Shown here in pieces: positions 18,170-27,700 of a stretch of DNA of 64,000 nucleotides. A program made the position numbers and the translations under genes. The notes under the pieces were generated by a model. The model was not told the DNA's origin, did not search any database, and saw nothing but the letters and a program-made list of their open reading frames with translations. Every line of letters starts with the position of its first letter. Positions within the stretch are counted from its first letter, which is position 1. Origin of the DNA: an uncultured Flavobacteriia bacterium. GTDB taxonomy: Bacteria > Bacteroidota > Bacteroidia > Flavobacteriales_D > Crocinitomicaceae. The stretch is from assembly GCA_937975705.1 (NCBI GenBank), contig CALJTX010000049.1, positions 1 through 64,000 on the forward strand, written 5' to 3'.

Positions 18170-18697
18170 TTAAGAATTTGAGGCTTCGCGCATGGCGTCG
18201 AGCATTTCGTTCACTTTTTCTTTGTTGAGGCGCTCGTAAAACTGGTATTTACACATGAGCATTGGGCCATAACCGCAAGCACCCAAGCATTCTACTGTTT
18301 TAAGGGTAAACATGCCGTCTTTGGTCGTTTCTCCAACTTTGATATCGAGTTTTTCCTCGATGTAGGTAATGAGGTCGTCAGAACCTACCAATTGGCAAGG
18401 CCCCGTGCGGCATACTTCTAGGACGTTTTTCCCGACGGGGTCGAGGTGAAACATGGTGTAGAAAGTAGCTACTTCATATACTTCAATAGGTTGGATGTCT
18501 AGGATTTGCGCCACGCGATTCATGGCACCAACGCTGACCCAACCGAATTCGTCTTGCACTAAATGCAGCACGCTCAGAATGGCACTTTTTTGTTTGCCTT
18601 CAGGAAAAAGTCCAATGACGCGATTCATTTCGGCCATTGTGGTGGCACTGAATTCTATCGGTGCTTCGTTGACTGCTTGTGGGTGATCTGCTTTCAT
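18170..18697 (-). CDS. nuoE: NADH-quinone oxidoreductase subunit E (2Fe-2S)
   Basis: 175 residues with a thioredoxin-like [2Fe-2S] domain. Cys ligands lie in CRTGPC and CLGACGYGPM. It carries off-path cluster N1a next to NuoF. It starts one base after the nuoD stop. Confidence 0.96.
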   Translation of the reverse strand: MKADHPQAVNEAPIEFSATTMAEMNRVIGLFPEGKQKSAILSVLHLVQDEFGWVSVGAMNRVAQILDIQPIEVYEVATFYTMFHLDPVGKNVLEVCRTGPCQLVGSDDLITYIEEKLDIKVGETTKDGMFTLKTVECLGACGYGPMLMCKYQFYERLNKEKVNEMLDAMREASNS

Positions 18698-18698
18698 A

Positions 18699-19904
18699 TT
18701 ATGCGTCTAGTTCTCCGGCAATGACATTGATGCTACTGAGTGTCAGAACGGCGTCTGAAATCGGCAAACCTTTGATCATTTCTGGATATGCTTGGTAATA
18801 AATAAAACAAGGTCTTCTAAATTGAAGGCGATATGGCGTACGGCCACCGTCTGAAATGAGGTAGTAGCCCAACTCGCCATTTCCACCTTCTACGGCATGG
18901 TAAACTTCTCCGACAGGAAGTTCGGTCTCACCCATAACGATTTTGAAATGGTAAATGAGCGCTTCCATGTTGTTGTAGACGTCTGCTTTTGGCGGAAGGT
19001 AGAAGTCTGGAAGGTCGGCTTTGTAGTCGCCTTCAGGTAGGTTGTTGTAGGCTTGCGTGATGATGCGCAAACTTTGGCGGATTTCTTCTTGACGCACCAT
19101 AAAGCGGTCGTAGGTATCGCCATTGACGCCGACAGGTATAATGAAATCGAAATCTTCGTAAGAAGAATACGGATTCATGGCACGCACGTCGTAGTCTACG
19201 CCTGCTGCACGCAAGTTAGGTCCGGAGAATGAATAAGAAAGCGCACGCTCTGCTGAGATGGGGCCGGCTCCTTTGGTGCGGTCCATGAAGATGCGGTTGC
19301 GCGCGAGCATGCTGTCAAATTCTTCAAAGGCTTTCGGGAAAGTCTTTAGGAACGACTTGAGTTTTTGATGAAAAACAGGAGTGAAGTCGCGCTCAAAACC
19401 GCCGATGCGGCCCATGTTGGTGGTGAGGCGTGCTCCGCTGAGTTCTTCGTAGAGCTCATAAATTTTTTCGCGTTCAGAGAACGGGTAAAAGAAAGAGGTA
19501 AGTGCACCTGCATCGACGCCAATGACTGAATTGCAAATGAGGTGATCGGCGATGCGGGCGAGTTCCATGATGATGACGCGCATGTATTGCACGCGTTTTG
19601 GAATGTCTACGCCGATGAGTTTTTCTACGGTCATTTCCCAACCGATGTTGTTGATCGGGGAGGAACAATAGTTGAGGCGGTCGGTGATCGGCGTAATTTG
19701 ATTGTACGGACGACGCTCGGCCAATTTTTCAAAAGCGCGGTGGATGTAACCGACAGTTTGCTCAGAGGAAATGATTTTTTCGCCGTCTACTTTTAAGATA
19801 TTTTGGAAAATACCGTGGGTAGAGGGGTGGGTAGGACCAAAGTTAATGGTGGCCACATTGGCTGGGTCAGCTGCCTGAATGACTTCTTTTGGATCTTGGC
19901 TCAT
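18699..19904 (-). CDS. nuoD: NADH-quinone oxidoreductase subunit D
   Basis: 401 residues, 49-kDa-type subunit lining the quinone site. The conserved N-terminus FGPTHPSTHGIFQ holds the quinone-head His, and ERRPYNQITPITDRLNY the Tyr/Asp pair. The C-terminus (SSINVIAGELDA) is the usual variant of the hydrogenase-like tail. It is separate from nuoC, unlike the fused E. coli nuoCD, and its ATG overlaps nuoC by 4 bases. Confidence 0.97.
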   Translation of the reverse strand: MSQDPKEVIQAADPANVATINFGPTHPSTHGIFQNILKVDGEKIISSEQTVGYIHRAFEKLAERRPYNQITPITDRLNYCSSPINNIGWEMTVEKLIGVDIPKRVQYMRVIIMELARIADHLICNSVIGVDAGALTSFFYPFSEREKIYELYEELSGARLTTNMGRIGGFERDFTPVFHQKLKSFLKTFPKAFEEFDSMLARNRIFMDRTKGAGPISAERALSYSFSGPNLRAAGVDYDVRAMNPYSSYEDFDFIIPVGVNGDTYDRFMVRQEEIRQSLRIITQAYNNLPEGDYKADLPDFYLPPKADVYNNMEALIYHFKIVMGETELPVGEVYHAVEGGNGELGYYLISDGGRTPYRLQFRRPCFIYYQAYPEMIKGLPISDAVLTLSSINVIAGELDA

Positions 19905-20422
19905 AATTCGTTGTTGTTGCGTCCGAAAAATCTGTCGTCTTTGTCTTCGCGGGTGGCGTCTTCGAGCACGTATTCTTTGCGCATCGGGAAGTAATCCATG
20001 TCGTCCATGTTGAGGATGCGGCGTAGGTCCGGGTGCCCGTCAAAAATAATTCCGAAGAAATCGTAGGTTTCGCGCTCCATCCAGTTGGCACCAGCAAACA
20101 AGTCTGTAATGGTGGCAATGTGTAGGTTTTCTTTAGGCAAGTAGCCTTTGATGCGCAAACGCACGTTGTTTTTCCAGGAGTGCAATTGATAAACGACCGC
20201 AAATTCACGACCAGCCGACTCAGGGTAGTGGATACCTGCAATATTGGTGAGGTAATTCACACTGAGGTCTTGGTGTTGTTGTAGCCAAGAGATGGCGTCG
20301 TGGATGCGCGCAGGCGTGAGCTCGATATTGAGCATGCCAAAAGCTTCTTCATGTGCCAAAACATCTGCGCCGAAAGCAGCTTGAATAGCCGTGAGGTATT
20401 CTTGGTTATTTTGATTCTCCAT
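19901..20422 (-). CDS. nuoC: NADH-quinone oxidoreductase subunit C
   Basis: 173 residues, 30-kDa-type subunit. The family signature is ANWMERETYDFFGIIFDGHPDLRR, where the acidic and aromatic residues meet NuoD. It overlaps nuoB by 17 bases and nuoD by 4. Confidence 0.95.
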   Translation of the reverse strand: MENQNNQEYLTAIQAAFGADVLAHEEAFGMLNIELTPARIHDAISWLQQHQDLSVNYLTNIAGIHYPESAGREFAVVYQLHSWKNNVRLRIKGYLPKENLHIATITDLFAGANWMERETYDFFGIIFDGHPDLRRILNMDDMDYFPMRKEYVLEDATREDKDDRFFGRNNNEL

Positions 20423-20963
20423 GTTGATCGATGTCGATTTGGTAGGTATCCATCAAATGCTTGTATTCTTCAGAATAGCGGCGACGGTTGGATTCTTTTT
20501 TGACGAGTTCGTGGATGTTCATGACGCCTTCTATGATTTGTTCTGGGCGCGGTGGACAACCTGGCACATACACATCTACGGGAATAATGCGGTCTATGCC
20601 TTGCAAAACAGAATAGGTATCAAAAATTCCACCCGAGCACGCACAAGCGCCAACGGATAAAACCCATTTAGGTTCGGCCATTTGTTCGTAAACGCGTTTG
20701 AGAACAGGCCCTAATTTTTTAGAAATTGTACCCGCTACAATGAGTAGGTCGGCTTGGCGCGGTGTAAAAGACATGCGCTCCATACCGAAACGAGAGAGGT
20801 CATAGGCGCTACCCATGGTGGCCATGAATTCAATACCACAACAAGAGGTTGCAAACGGCAAAGGCCAAACAGAGTTGGCACGTGCAAGCGCAATGGCTTT
20901 GTCTAAGTTGGTGAGTTGGTAACCCTCGCCGTTGATCGTTTCGAGGTCTTCTATTTTTCCCAT
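20406..20963 (-). CDS. nuoB: NADH-quinone oxidoreductase subunit B (N2 cluster)
   Basis: 185 residues. The N2 4Fe-4S ligands are the tandem Cys pair in FATSCCGIEFMA, the Cys in GACACSGG and the Cys in VPGCPPRPEQI. It hands electrons to quinone together with NuoD. It overlaps nuoA by 13 bases and nuoC by 17. Confidence 0.97.
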   Translation of the reverse strand: MGKIEDLETINGEGYQLTNLDKAIALARANSVWPLPFATSCCGIEFMATMGSAYDLSRFGMERMSFTPRQADLLIVAGTISKKLGPVLKRVYEQMAEPKWVLSVGACACSGGIFDTYSVLQGIDRIIPVDVYVPGCPPRPEQIIEGVMNIHELVKKESNRRRYSEEYKHLMDTYQIDIDQHGESK

Positions 20964-21322
20964 TCTAATGCTCCTTTTTTATAGATATAGTAAAACCCGG
21001 TCAAGAAAAAACCGACAAACATAATGACTGCTAATAATCCTTCGAGTTTGAGTTCGTAAAAATTAACTGCGTACGGATAAAAGAAAATGACTTCGACGTC
21101 AAACAATACAAATAGAATAGCCGTCATGAAATAACGGATAGAGACGGGGAAGCGTGCGTTACCTTGCGCATCGATACCACATTCAAAGTTGTCGTCTTTT
21201 TTGGCAGAGTTGATTCTGGGGGTCAGGATATGCGTGACAAAGAGCGTAAAGATTACAAAACCGGCTGCAACTGCAACTTGCATCAGCAACGGTAGGTAAT
21301 TGGCGCTAGAGGCTGTTTCCAT
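20951..21322 (-). CDS. nuoA: NADH-quinone oxidoreductase subunit A
   Basis: 123 residues, three-helix membrane subunit and first gene of the operon. The loop FECGIDAQGNARFPVSIRYF after helix 1 matches the conserved Cys-containing loop near the quinone site. The acidic pair in FVLFDVEVIFFYPYA is conserved. Candidate promoters lie 4 and 54 bases upstream. Confidence 0.95.
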   Translation of the reverse strand: METASSANYLPLLMQVAVAAGFVIFTLFVTHILTPRINSAKKDDNFECGIDAQGNARFPVSIRYFMTAILFVLFDVEVIFFYPYAVNFYELKLEGLLAVIMFVGFFLTGFYYIYKKGALEWEK

Positions 21323-21326
21323 TGGA

Positions 21327-21384
21327 CAATTTTAAGTGTGTAACAAAAGTTACTTTAGTTAGTTTGTTTTGCGCCACAAATTTA
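21327..21384 (-). promoter_or_regulatory. nuo operon promoter region with small palindrome
   Basis: The minus strand holds an exact -7 box TAAATTTG (21377-21384), giving a leader of about 50 bases. A one-mismatch box TAAAATTG (21327-21334) lies 4 bases before the nuoA ATG. Between them lies a perfect 5-base palindrome GTAAC-AAAA-GTTAC (21340-21353), which could be an operator. Which box is used cannot be told from sequence. Confidence 0.5.
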
Positions 21385-21406
21385 CCTTTTAGTTTGGTTC
21401 TGACAT

Positions 21407-21434
21407 AAAAAAAGCCGAGAAAATATTCCCGGCT
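21407..21434 (-). terminator. intrinsic terminator after the 21457 barrel gene
   Basis: The minus strand reads AGCCGGGAAT ... ATTTTCTCGGCT followed by seven T. This is a hairpin with one internal mismatch, between the barrel gene and the nuo promoter, so the nuo operon is insulated from upstream transcription. Confidence 0.85.
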
Positions 21435-21456
21435 CCTTATTTAGAATACTTATGAA

Positions 21457-22299
21457 TTACTTCATTTGAAAACGCAAACCAATGTTTGAGAAGTTGCCTG
21501 CGCTGAAGCTTGTGCCAAGGCCGGCTATCTGATTCACATTGAAGCCCGGACGCAATTCCATGTATAAATGGATGGGCATCCAGAAATCACGTTTTTTACC
21601 TACTCGAAAATCAATGCCGAGCGGTGCGTATACGCCAAAGCCAAAACCACCTTTGCTTTCAAACGTTTCTTCTTGGTGCGTACCGCTATAGCTGGAGAGT
21701 AAATTATATGGATAACCAGACGGGTCACCATAAGGAGAAACGCTATGATGAACATTGGTTGTGCCATTATAGCTCAAGCCAAAATTGGCACCAATGCCAC
21801 CATAGAAACTCCAGCGTTTGTCCGCATTGTAGCGAAACAACAATGAGGCATCTAAACGCAATTGTTCTTGCGAATAACTGGCATTGTAGCTGTGCGTGCT
21901 AAAAGAGTCTATGAAAAATTGAGAGCCGGTTTGAGAGCTCGTCAGGGTGTCGATGCGGAAGGTTTCAGTGTAAGAACCGCCTGTCGATAACGCATTGCGC
22001 TGATTGGTGTGCATGAGGCCCAGACGCAAGGTGGCGTTAGGGAGTTTGGACATTTTGAGCCCTACACTCAAAGATTGAGATTGACCAGGGAAATTAAAGT
22101 TCATTGCAGGATAAGTCTGATACGCGCTCAGATCTTGTTGCAATATGGTAGATTGAGGTGCTAAAGTCTGAAAATCGGCAAGACTGCCTTTGCTGGCACC
22201 AAAAAATGCACCATTTTGCAAATAAACGCCTTCAAAGCTGATTTGGGCTTGGGAACTACCCCAAGAGAGCAGTGCGAGACTCAAAAGTAATTTTTTCAT
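21457..22299 (-). CDS. outer-membrane beta-barrel protein, unknown role
   Basis: 280 residues with a signal peptide (MKKLLLSLALLSWGSSQAQ) and a strand-rich body (for example WSFYGGIGANFGLSYNGTTN, GIDFRVGKKRDFWMPIHLYM) ending in SNIGLRFQMK. It looks like an 8- to 10-stranded PF13568-type barrel. I do not recognise a specific family. It lies 34 bases after the aminopeptidase gene on the same strand and is closed by a hairpin terminator. Confidence 0.75.
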   Translation of the reverse strand: MKKLLLSLALLSWGSSQAQISFEGVYLQNGAFFGASKGSLADFQTLAPQSTILQQDLSAYQTYPAMNFNFPGQSQSLSVGLKMSKLPNATLRLGLMHTNQRNALSTGGSYTETFRIDTLTSSQTGSQFFIDSFSTHSYNASYSQEQLRLDASLLFRYNADKRWSFYGGIGANFGLSYNGTTNVHHSVSPYGDPSGYPYNLLSSYSGTHQEETFESKGGFGFGVYAPLGIDFRVGKKRDFWMPIHLYMELRPGFNVNQIAGLGTSFSAGNFSNIGLRFQMK

Positions 22300-22333
22300 A
22301 AATAATTTTTTATTTGCTACAACTACGAAAACA

Positions 22334-24295
22334 TTATTTTATTGTTACAAGTCGAATATATTGCTGTTGATTGGGCGACACACATTTAAAGATATATGCA
22401 CCGTTTTGAAGGGCGCGCACATCGATAAGCGCCTCTTTATCAACTGTTCCTGTTTGCACCATTTTGCCGTTTGCATCATAAAAGATGTAGTCAAGTTTTT
22501 CTGTCTGACCTTTGATGGAAATAAAATCTGTACTCGGATTCGGATACACCTCCAATGGAGTGGTAAGCGCAATGGGTTGCTCTGAAAAACCTAAAGTAGG
22601 ATCTATAGATACACCGCCATTGCCATTGATGACCCAATTGCCTGGGTCTATTCCAATTGTTCCGGCAAGAATTCCAAAATTATAAAGTGAAAAGAATTCA
22701 GCGTTGTTGTTGATTTCAAAACGAATAATGGTATCGGCCTGACCTTGTCTTAAAATGCGCAGAGAAATTGGGTTGGTGAAGATTGGTGTAATGGTTGGCA
22801 TCGAAGCCGTATGGGAGATCTGCAAGAACAGGTCGCTGCCAATTTGGTTGTAATGCACTTGGTAAGTTGGAAAGCCTTCGCCATAGTACCATTGCTCAAA
22901 GAAGGCGTCCAAATTGATATTGCAGAAATTGGCAATGTGATTTTTGAAGTCGAGACCAGTGGCAGTACCGTTGGCAAAAGTCCCTTGAAAATCTGTCAAT
23001 GCGGCAAAAAAGATGCTGTCATTTTGTATGATGTAGCGCAAAGTGTGAATAAAGCCAGCGCCTTTATCATAGGTGAGCCTTCCATCAAAAATACGCGCTT
23101 CGTTGAGCGAATCCAAGACCCAAATACTGCCTCCTGGCTGGTTCATGACGCTTTGGTGAACTTGGGTCATGTGGTTGGCTTCTTGACCAGCATAGAGCGC
23201 CTCGAGCATCAGGTATTCTGCATAGGAAGCAAAACCTTCATTGAGCCAGATGTCGCACCAAGACGCGCAAGTTACATGATCTCCCCACCATTGGTGCGCG
23301 AGTTCATGGGAAGTGAGGGTTTTTTCAAAAAAGCCTTGTGTGGTCATGGTTTGGTGTTCCATCCCACCGCCAATTGGCGCCATGCAGTGCCCATATTTTT
23401 CGTCGGCAAAGGGGTAGGGCCCGAATTGTGTGGCGTACAATTCTAAAAACGCGGCTGTTTCATTGATTTCATCGATGAAATTGGGTAGGGTTCCGGGGTT
23501 GTCGTACACATAATTTTGGATCAAAACTGGAGATGGGCTGCCTTGTGGGTTTGCATATACATTGTATTCCACATATTTGGCCACGGCAACAGAAATGAGG
23601 TAGTAGTCTATTGGGTGGCGGTGCTTCCATTGGTAGCGGGTCCAGCCGTTTCCAAGAGGTAAAACTTGTTCCAAAACCCCATTTGAGCCAGCCTTGCACG
23701 TGTCCGGAACGGTGATGGCTACCGCACAAGAATCTGCTTTGTCTGTGAGGCTTTGCTTGACGGCAAACCATTCATAAGCCGAAAAAGGTTCAGATAAGGA
23801 CCACACCACTTTATTGCCCCAACTTGGCGAACTGCCTGCGGTTAGCCCGCTGCCGCCCAAAGGATTGGTTTGCGCCGTGGGAGGAGTGCCCGAATAAGCG
23901 ACATCGATCACGAAATACTCCTGGGCGTTGGCATTGACTGGAACGCGAATTTTATTGGAAACCCTGTTGTAAGTCACAATTGAGCCATTCACTTTAATGT
24001 CACTTATTACTAAACTTTCAAATAACTCGATGAGCGCTGAATCTAAGTAGGCCAATGCCTTGGCATGGATTTGTACATTTCCAGCTAAATAAGTGGAGGT
24101 ATTGGTCATTTGCAAGTCCAAATCGTAATAATGCACATTGTATTTTTCTGTTTCAGCAATTTCGGCCACAGACAACGACGCGCTTTTGGTTTGCCATTTT
24201 TTCGTTGCTTTTCTCGCCGAACAACTACCGGTGTTGTCTTGCGCATAACTGAGTAGGGTGGAGGTCAAGAAAAATAGGAGAAATAGATTTTTCAT
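22334..24295 (-). CDS. secreted M1-family aminopeptidase with T9SS sorting domain
   Basis: 653 residues. It has a signal peptide (MKNLFLLFFLTSTLLSYAQ), an aminopeptidase-N-like beta domain, and a gluzincin catalytic domain. The substrate motif is GGGMEHQTMT, and the zinc motif HELAHQWWGDH is followed by the third ligand in LNEGFASYAE (H-E-x-x-H-x18-E). After the M1 core comes a type A T9SS sorting domain (LEVYPNPSTDFISIKG ... LQNGAYIFKCVS). It is exported by Sec, then by T9SS, to digest extracellular peptides. A TAATTTCG box lies about 20 bases upstream. Confidence 0.93.
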   Translation of the reverse strand: MKNLFLLFFLTSTLLSYAQDNTGSCSARKATKKWQTKSASLSVAEIAETEKYNVHYYDLDLQMTNTSTYLAGNVQIHAKALAYLDSALIELFESLVISDIKVNGSIVTYNRVSNKIRVPVNANAQEYFVIDVAYSGTPPTAQTNPLGGSGLTAGSSPSWGNKVVWSLSEPFSAYEWFAVKQSLTDKADSCAVAITVPDTCKAGSNGVLEQVLPLGNGWTRYQWKHRHPIDYYLISVAVAKYVEYNVYANPQGSPSPVLIQNYVYDNPGTLPNFIDEINETAAFLELYATQFGPYPFADEKYGHCMAPIGGGMEHQTMTTQGFFEKTLTSHELAHQWWGDHVTCASWCDIWLNEGFASYAEYLMLEALYAGQEANHMTQVHQSVMNQPGGSIWVLDSLNEARIFDGRLTYDKGAGFIHTLRYIIQNDSIFFAALTDFQGTFANGTATGLDFKNHIANFCNINLDAFFEQWYYGEGFPTYQVHYNQIGSDLFLQISHTASMPTITPIFTNPISLRILRQGQADTIIRFEINNNAEFFSLYNFGILAGTIGIDPGNWVINGNGGVSIDPTLGFSEQPIALTTPLEVYPNPSTDFISIKGQTEKLDYIFYDANGKMVQTGTVDKEALIDVRALQNGAYIFKCVSPNQQQYIRLVTIK

Positions 24296-24341
24296 AGCAG
24301 TGATTTGAAACGAAATTAAACAATCTTTCGGTAGTTCATTT

Positions 24342-24359
24342 TAATTTTGGTTAACTTTG
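24342..24359 (+). promoter_or_regulatory. tandem exact -7 boxes of the metal-efflux cluster
   Basis: Two exact TAnnTTTG boxes, TAATTTTG (24342-24349) and TAACTTTG (24352-24359). The second ends 4 bases before the ATG at 24364, so its transcript would start at or beside the start codon. Confidence 0.6.
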
Positions 24360-24363
24360 GTAC

Positions 24364-24750
24364 ATGCGCATCTGTAGTCTGATCCTTGCTGTTTATTTTG
24401 GTTTGCTGTCTTTGGCACCACAATGGCTTGGCTTGGAGTTTTTCAAGCTAGATGCACTTTTTGAACACTACGCCCAATTTCAGCAAGAAAAAAAGCAAGA
24501 TAGCTTCTGGTCTTTTGTACAAGAACACTACCTGAAGCAGGTCAACGACAACCAACAAGAACACCGCGAACTCCCTTTTAAGTCGGTGCAGTCCAATGTA
24601 CTCATTACGCTTTTTATGCCAGTCAAGAGTCCAATTATCTCCTTGGACAAAGCGCCTATAGACCTCTCCAGGCAAAACATCATGTCGGCACCTCCTTCAG
24701 TCAATATCAACGACTTTTTTGAATTTTGGCACCCTCCTCAATTGGTATAG
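24364..24750 (+). CDS. small secreted protein preceding the metal-efflux genes
   Basis: 128 residues with a hydrophobic N-terminal signal (MRICSLILAVYFGLLSLAP) and no further membrane segment. A polar central part has QQEHRELPFKS, and the C-terminus is NINDFFEFWHPPQLV. I do not recognise a named family. The place directly before a CzcA-type pump, and the H/E-x-LPFK element, suggest a periplasmic accessory protein for metal handling; this is inference. The pump gene starts 39 bases downstream, so they are probably co-transcribed. Confidence 0.7.
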   Translation: MRICSLILAVYFGLLSLAPQWLGLEFFKLDALFEHYAQFQQEKKQDSFWSFVQEHYLKQVNDNQQEHRELPFKSVQSNVLITLFMPVKSPIISLDKAPIDLSRQNIMSAPPSVNINDFFEFWHPPQLV

Positions 24751-24789
24751 CTTAAGTCCTTTAAGTTTTACTTTCTAATTGAGTTTTCT

Positions 24790-27700
24790 ATGTTAAATCG
24801 CATCATTTTTTGGTCGATTCACAACAAATTGATTGTTGCTGTCTTGACCCTCGCCCTCATCGTTTGGGGCTTATTTTCACTTTCTAAATTACCTATTGAC
24901 GCCGTTCCGGACATCACCAACAACCAAGTGCAGGTGGTTACGACTGCAGCGTCTTCAAGCGCGCTAGATATCGAGCGCTTTGTTACTTTTCCGGTCGAGC
25001 AAACCATGGCCACCATTCCGGGCATTGAAGAAATTCGTTCGTTTAGCCGCTTTGGCCTGAGTGTCGTGACCATTGTTTTTACCGAAGACACCGACATCTA
25101 TTGGGCCCGTCAGCAAGTTCAAGAAAGACTTTCTGAAGCCAAAAACAACATTCCAGCGGGTTTTGGAGAGCCCTCCATGGCGCCACTGAGCACGGGTTTG
25201 GGCGAAATCTACCAATATACCATTCGCGCCAAGAAAGGCTACGCAAAGCGTTACAGCCCCGCCGATTTGCGCAGTATCCAAGACTGGGTCATTCGCCGTC
25301 AGTTACTCGGTGTCAAAGGCGTAGCAGACGTGAGCGGCTTTGGTGGAGAGCTCAAGACCTACGAAATTGCCATTGACCCGTTGTTATTGAAGGCGCATGA
25401 AATCACCCTAGACGAAGTTTTTGCCGCTGTTTCTCAAAACAATGAAAATACCGGAGGTGCCTACATCGAGCGCCACAACATGACCACTTACATCCGTACC
25501 GAAGGATTGGTTGGGAGCTTGTCCGATATCGAAAACATGCAGATCCAGCATCCGAGTGCAGAGGCGCCCGTATATATCCGCGATATCGCCGAAGTCAAGT
25601 ACGGTGCGCAAGTGCGCTATGGTGCGCTCACTTACAATGCAGAAGGCGAAGCCGTTGGCGGTATTGTACTCATGCTCAAAGGTGCCAATTCTTCTGAAGT
25701 GATCTCACTGGTTAAGGAGCGCATGGCCCAAATCGAGCGCACCTTGCCAGAAGGCGTGGCACTAGAAGTCTACCTCGATCGCACCAATCTTGTCAATAGG
25801 GCCATTCACACCGTCAGCACCAACCTGATAGAAGGCGCCTTAATTGTCATTTTTGTATTGGTGCTTTTATTGGGCAATCTACGCGCGGGCCTAATTGTGG
25901 CTTCCGTGATTCCACTTGCCATGCTCTTTGCTATCTCGCTCATGAATGTCTTTGGCGTCTCTGGCAACCTGATGTCGCTTGGTGCGCTCGATTTCGGCTT
26001 AATTGTAGATGGAGCGGTTATCATTGTTGAATCTACCCTTCATTTATTGCAACACAGGCGCAGCAAGCAACTTTCTCAACTAGAGATGAACCAAGAAGTC
26101 TATCATTCGGCCTCTAAATTCAGCAAAAGTGCTGTTTTTGGCCAAATCATTATCTTGGTGGTGTATCTCCCTATTTTGGCACTTGTTGGTATTGAAGGCA
26201 AGATGTTCAAACCCATGGCCCAAACCGTCATCTTCGCCATTCTAGGTGCACTCATTTTGTCGCTAACGTATGTGCCCATGATTTCTTCTTTGGTGCTTTC
26301 TAAAAAAGTACAACAAGGCCAAACGTTTTCAGACAAAATTGTACATGCCATTCAAAAACGCTACACGCCGCTGCTCACTGCAGTATTGCGCAAGCAAAAA
26401 TGGATCTTATCGGGTGTTGTTGTCCTTTTCACCATATCGATTTTGCTCTTCAATCAATTGGGAGCTGAGTTTATCCCTTCTCTGGACGAAGGAGATTTTG
26501 CCGTCGAGACCCGACTCATGACCGGCTCTGGGCTCACCAAAACGATAGAAACCACCACCAAAGCCTCTCGCATATTGCTCCAAAAATTTCCTGAAATCAA
26601 GCAGGTTGTTGGAAAGATTGGTACGGCTGAAATCCCGACAGACCCAATGCCTATGGAGGCCTGTGACCTCATGCTCATTTTAAAAGACAAAGCGGAGTGG
26701 GTGAGTGCTGACGACAAAGAAGCGCTCGCGGCCAAAATGCAAGCTGTTTTGGACAAAGAACTACCAAGTGTTTCTTTTGGCTTTCAACAACCCATACAAA
26801 TGCGCTTTAATGAGCTCATGACCGGCGCCAAACAAGATGTGGTGGTAAAGGTCTATGGAGAAGATTTCGACAAGCTGTCGCGCTATGCCAAGCAAATTGG
26901 TGGACTTTCGGCTCAAATTGAAGGTGTACAAGATGTCTATGTCGAAGAACTCTCGGGTTTGCCGCAACTCATTGTGCGTTATGACCGCGATGCATTGGCG
27001 CGCTACCAAGTGAGTGTTGAAGAAGTAAACAGAGCGCTCAATTTGGGTTTTGCGGGTCAAATTGCTGGTTTTGTTTTTGAAGGCGAACGCAAATATCAAA
27101 TGGTGGTCAAGCTGCGCGAGTCTGACCGCAGTCAGCTCACGGATATCAATCAGCTCTACGTGAGCAATGCCATGGGGCAGGAAATCCCGCTGGCTGAACT
27201 CGCTAGCATCAAAATCGAAAACGGACCCAATCAAATCCAACGCGACGACGCCAAGCGCCGTATCATTGTTGGCTTCAATGTGCGCGGACGCGATGTAGAA
27301 AGCATTGTCGAAGAATTGCAGCAAAAAATGGATCAGGAGCTCCAATTCGATACAGGTTATTTTTCGCAAATCGGCGGCACCTTCGAAAACTTAGTCCATG
27401 CACGTGCGCGCTTGCTCATTGCGGTACCAATTTCACTCTTACTGATTTTCTTCTTGTTGTACTTGACTTTTCAATCTGTGAAACAGGCAGCGCTCATTTA
27501 TTCAGCTATACCTTTAGCTTCAATAGGTGGTATTATTGCGCTGTATATGAGAGGGATGCCTTTTTCTATATCGGCGGGTGTGGGCTTTATTGCGCTCTTC
27601 GGCGTGGCGGTACTAAACGGCATTGTCTTGATTGCTGAATTCAATGCACTCAAAAAATCGGGCGCACCCCTCATGCAGGTTGTTTTGCGCGGAACGGCCA

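Noticed and set aside
26761..27369. 202-codon open frame antisense to the RND pump
   Set aside because: Long frames opposite GC-skewed pump codons are common; there is no promoter, signal or recognisable domain.
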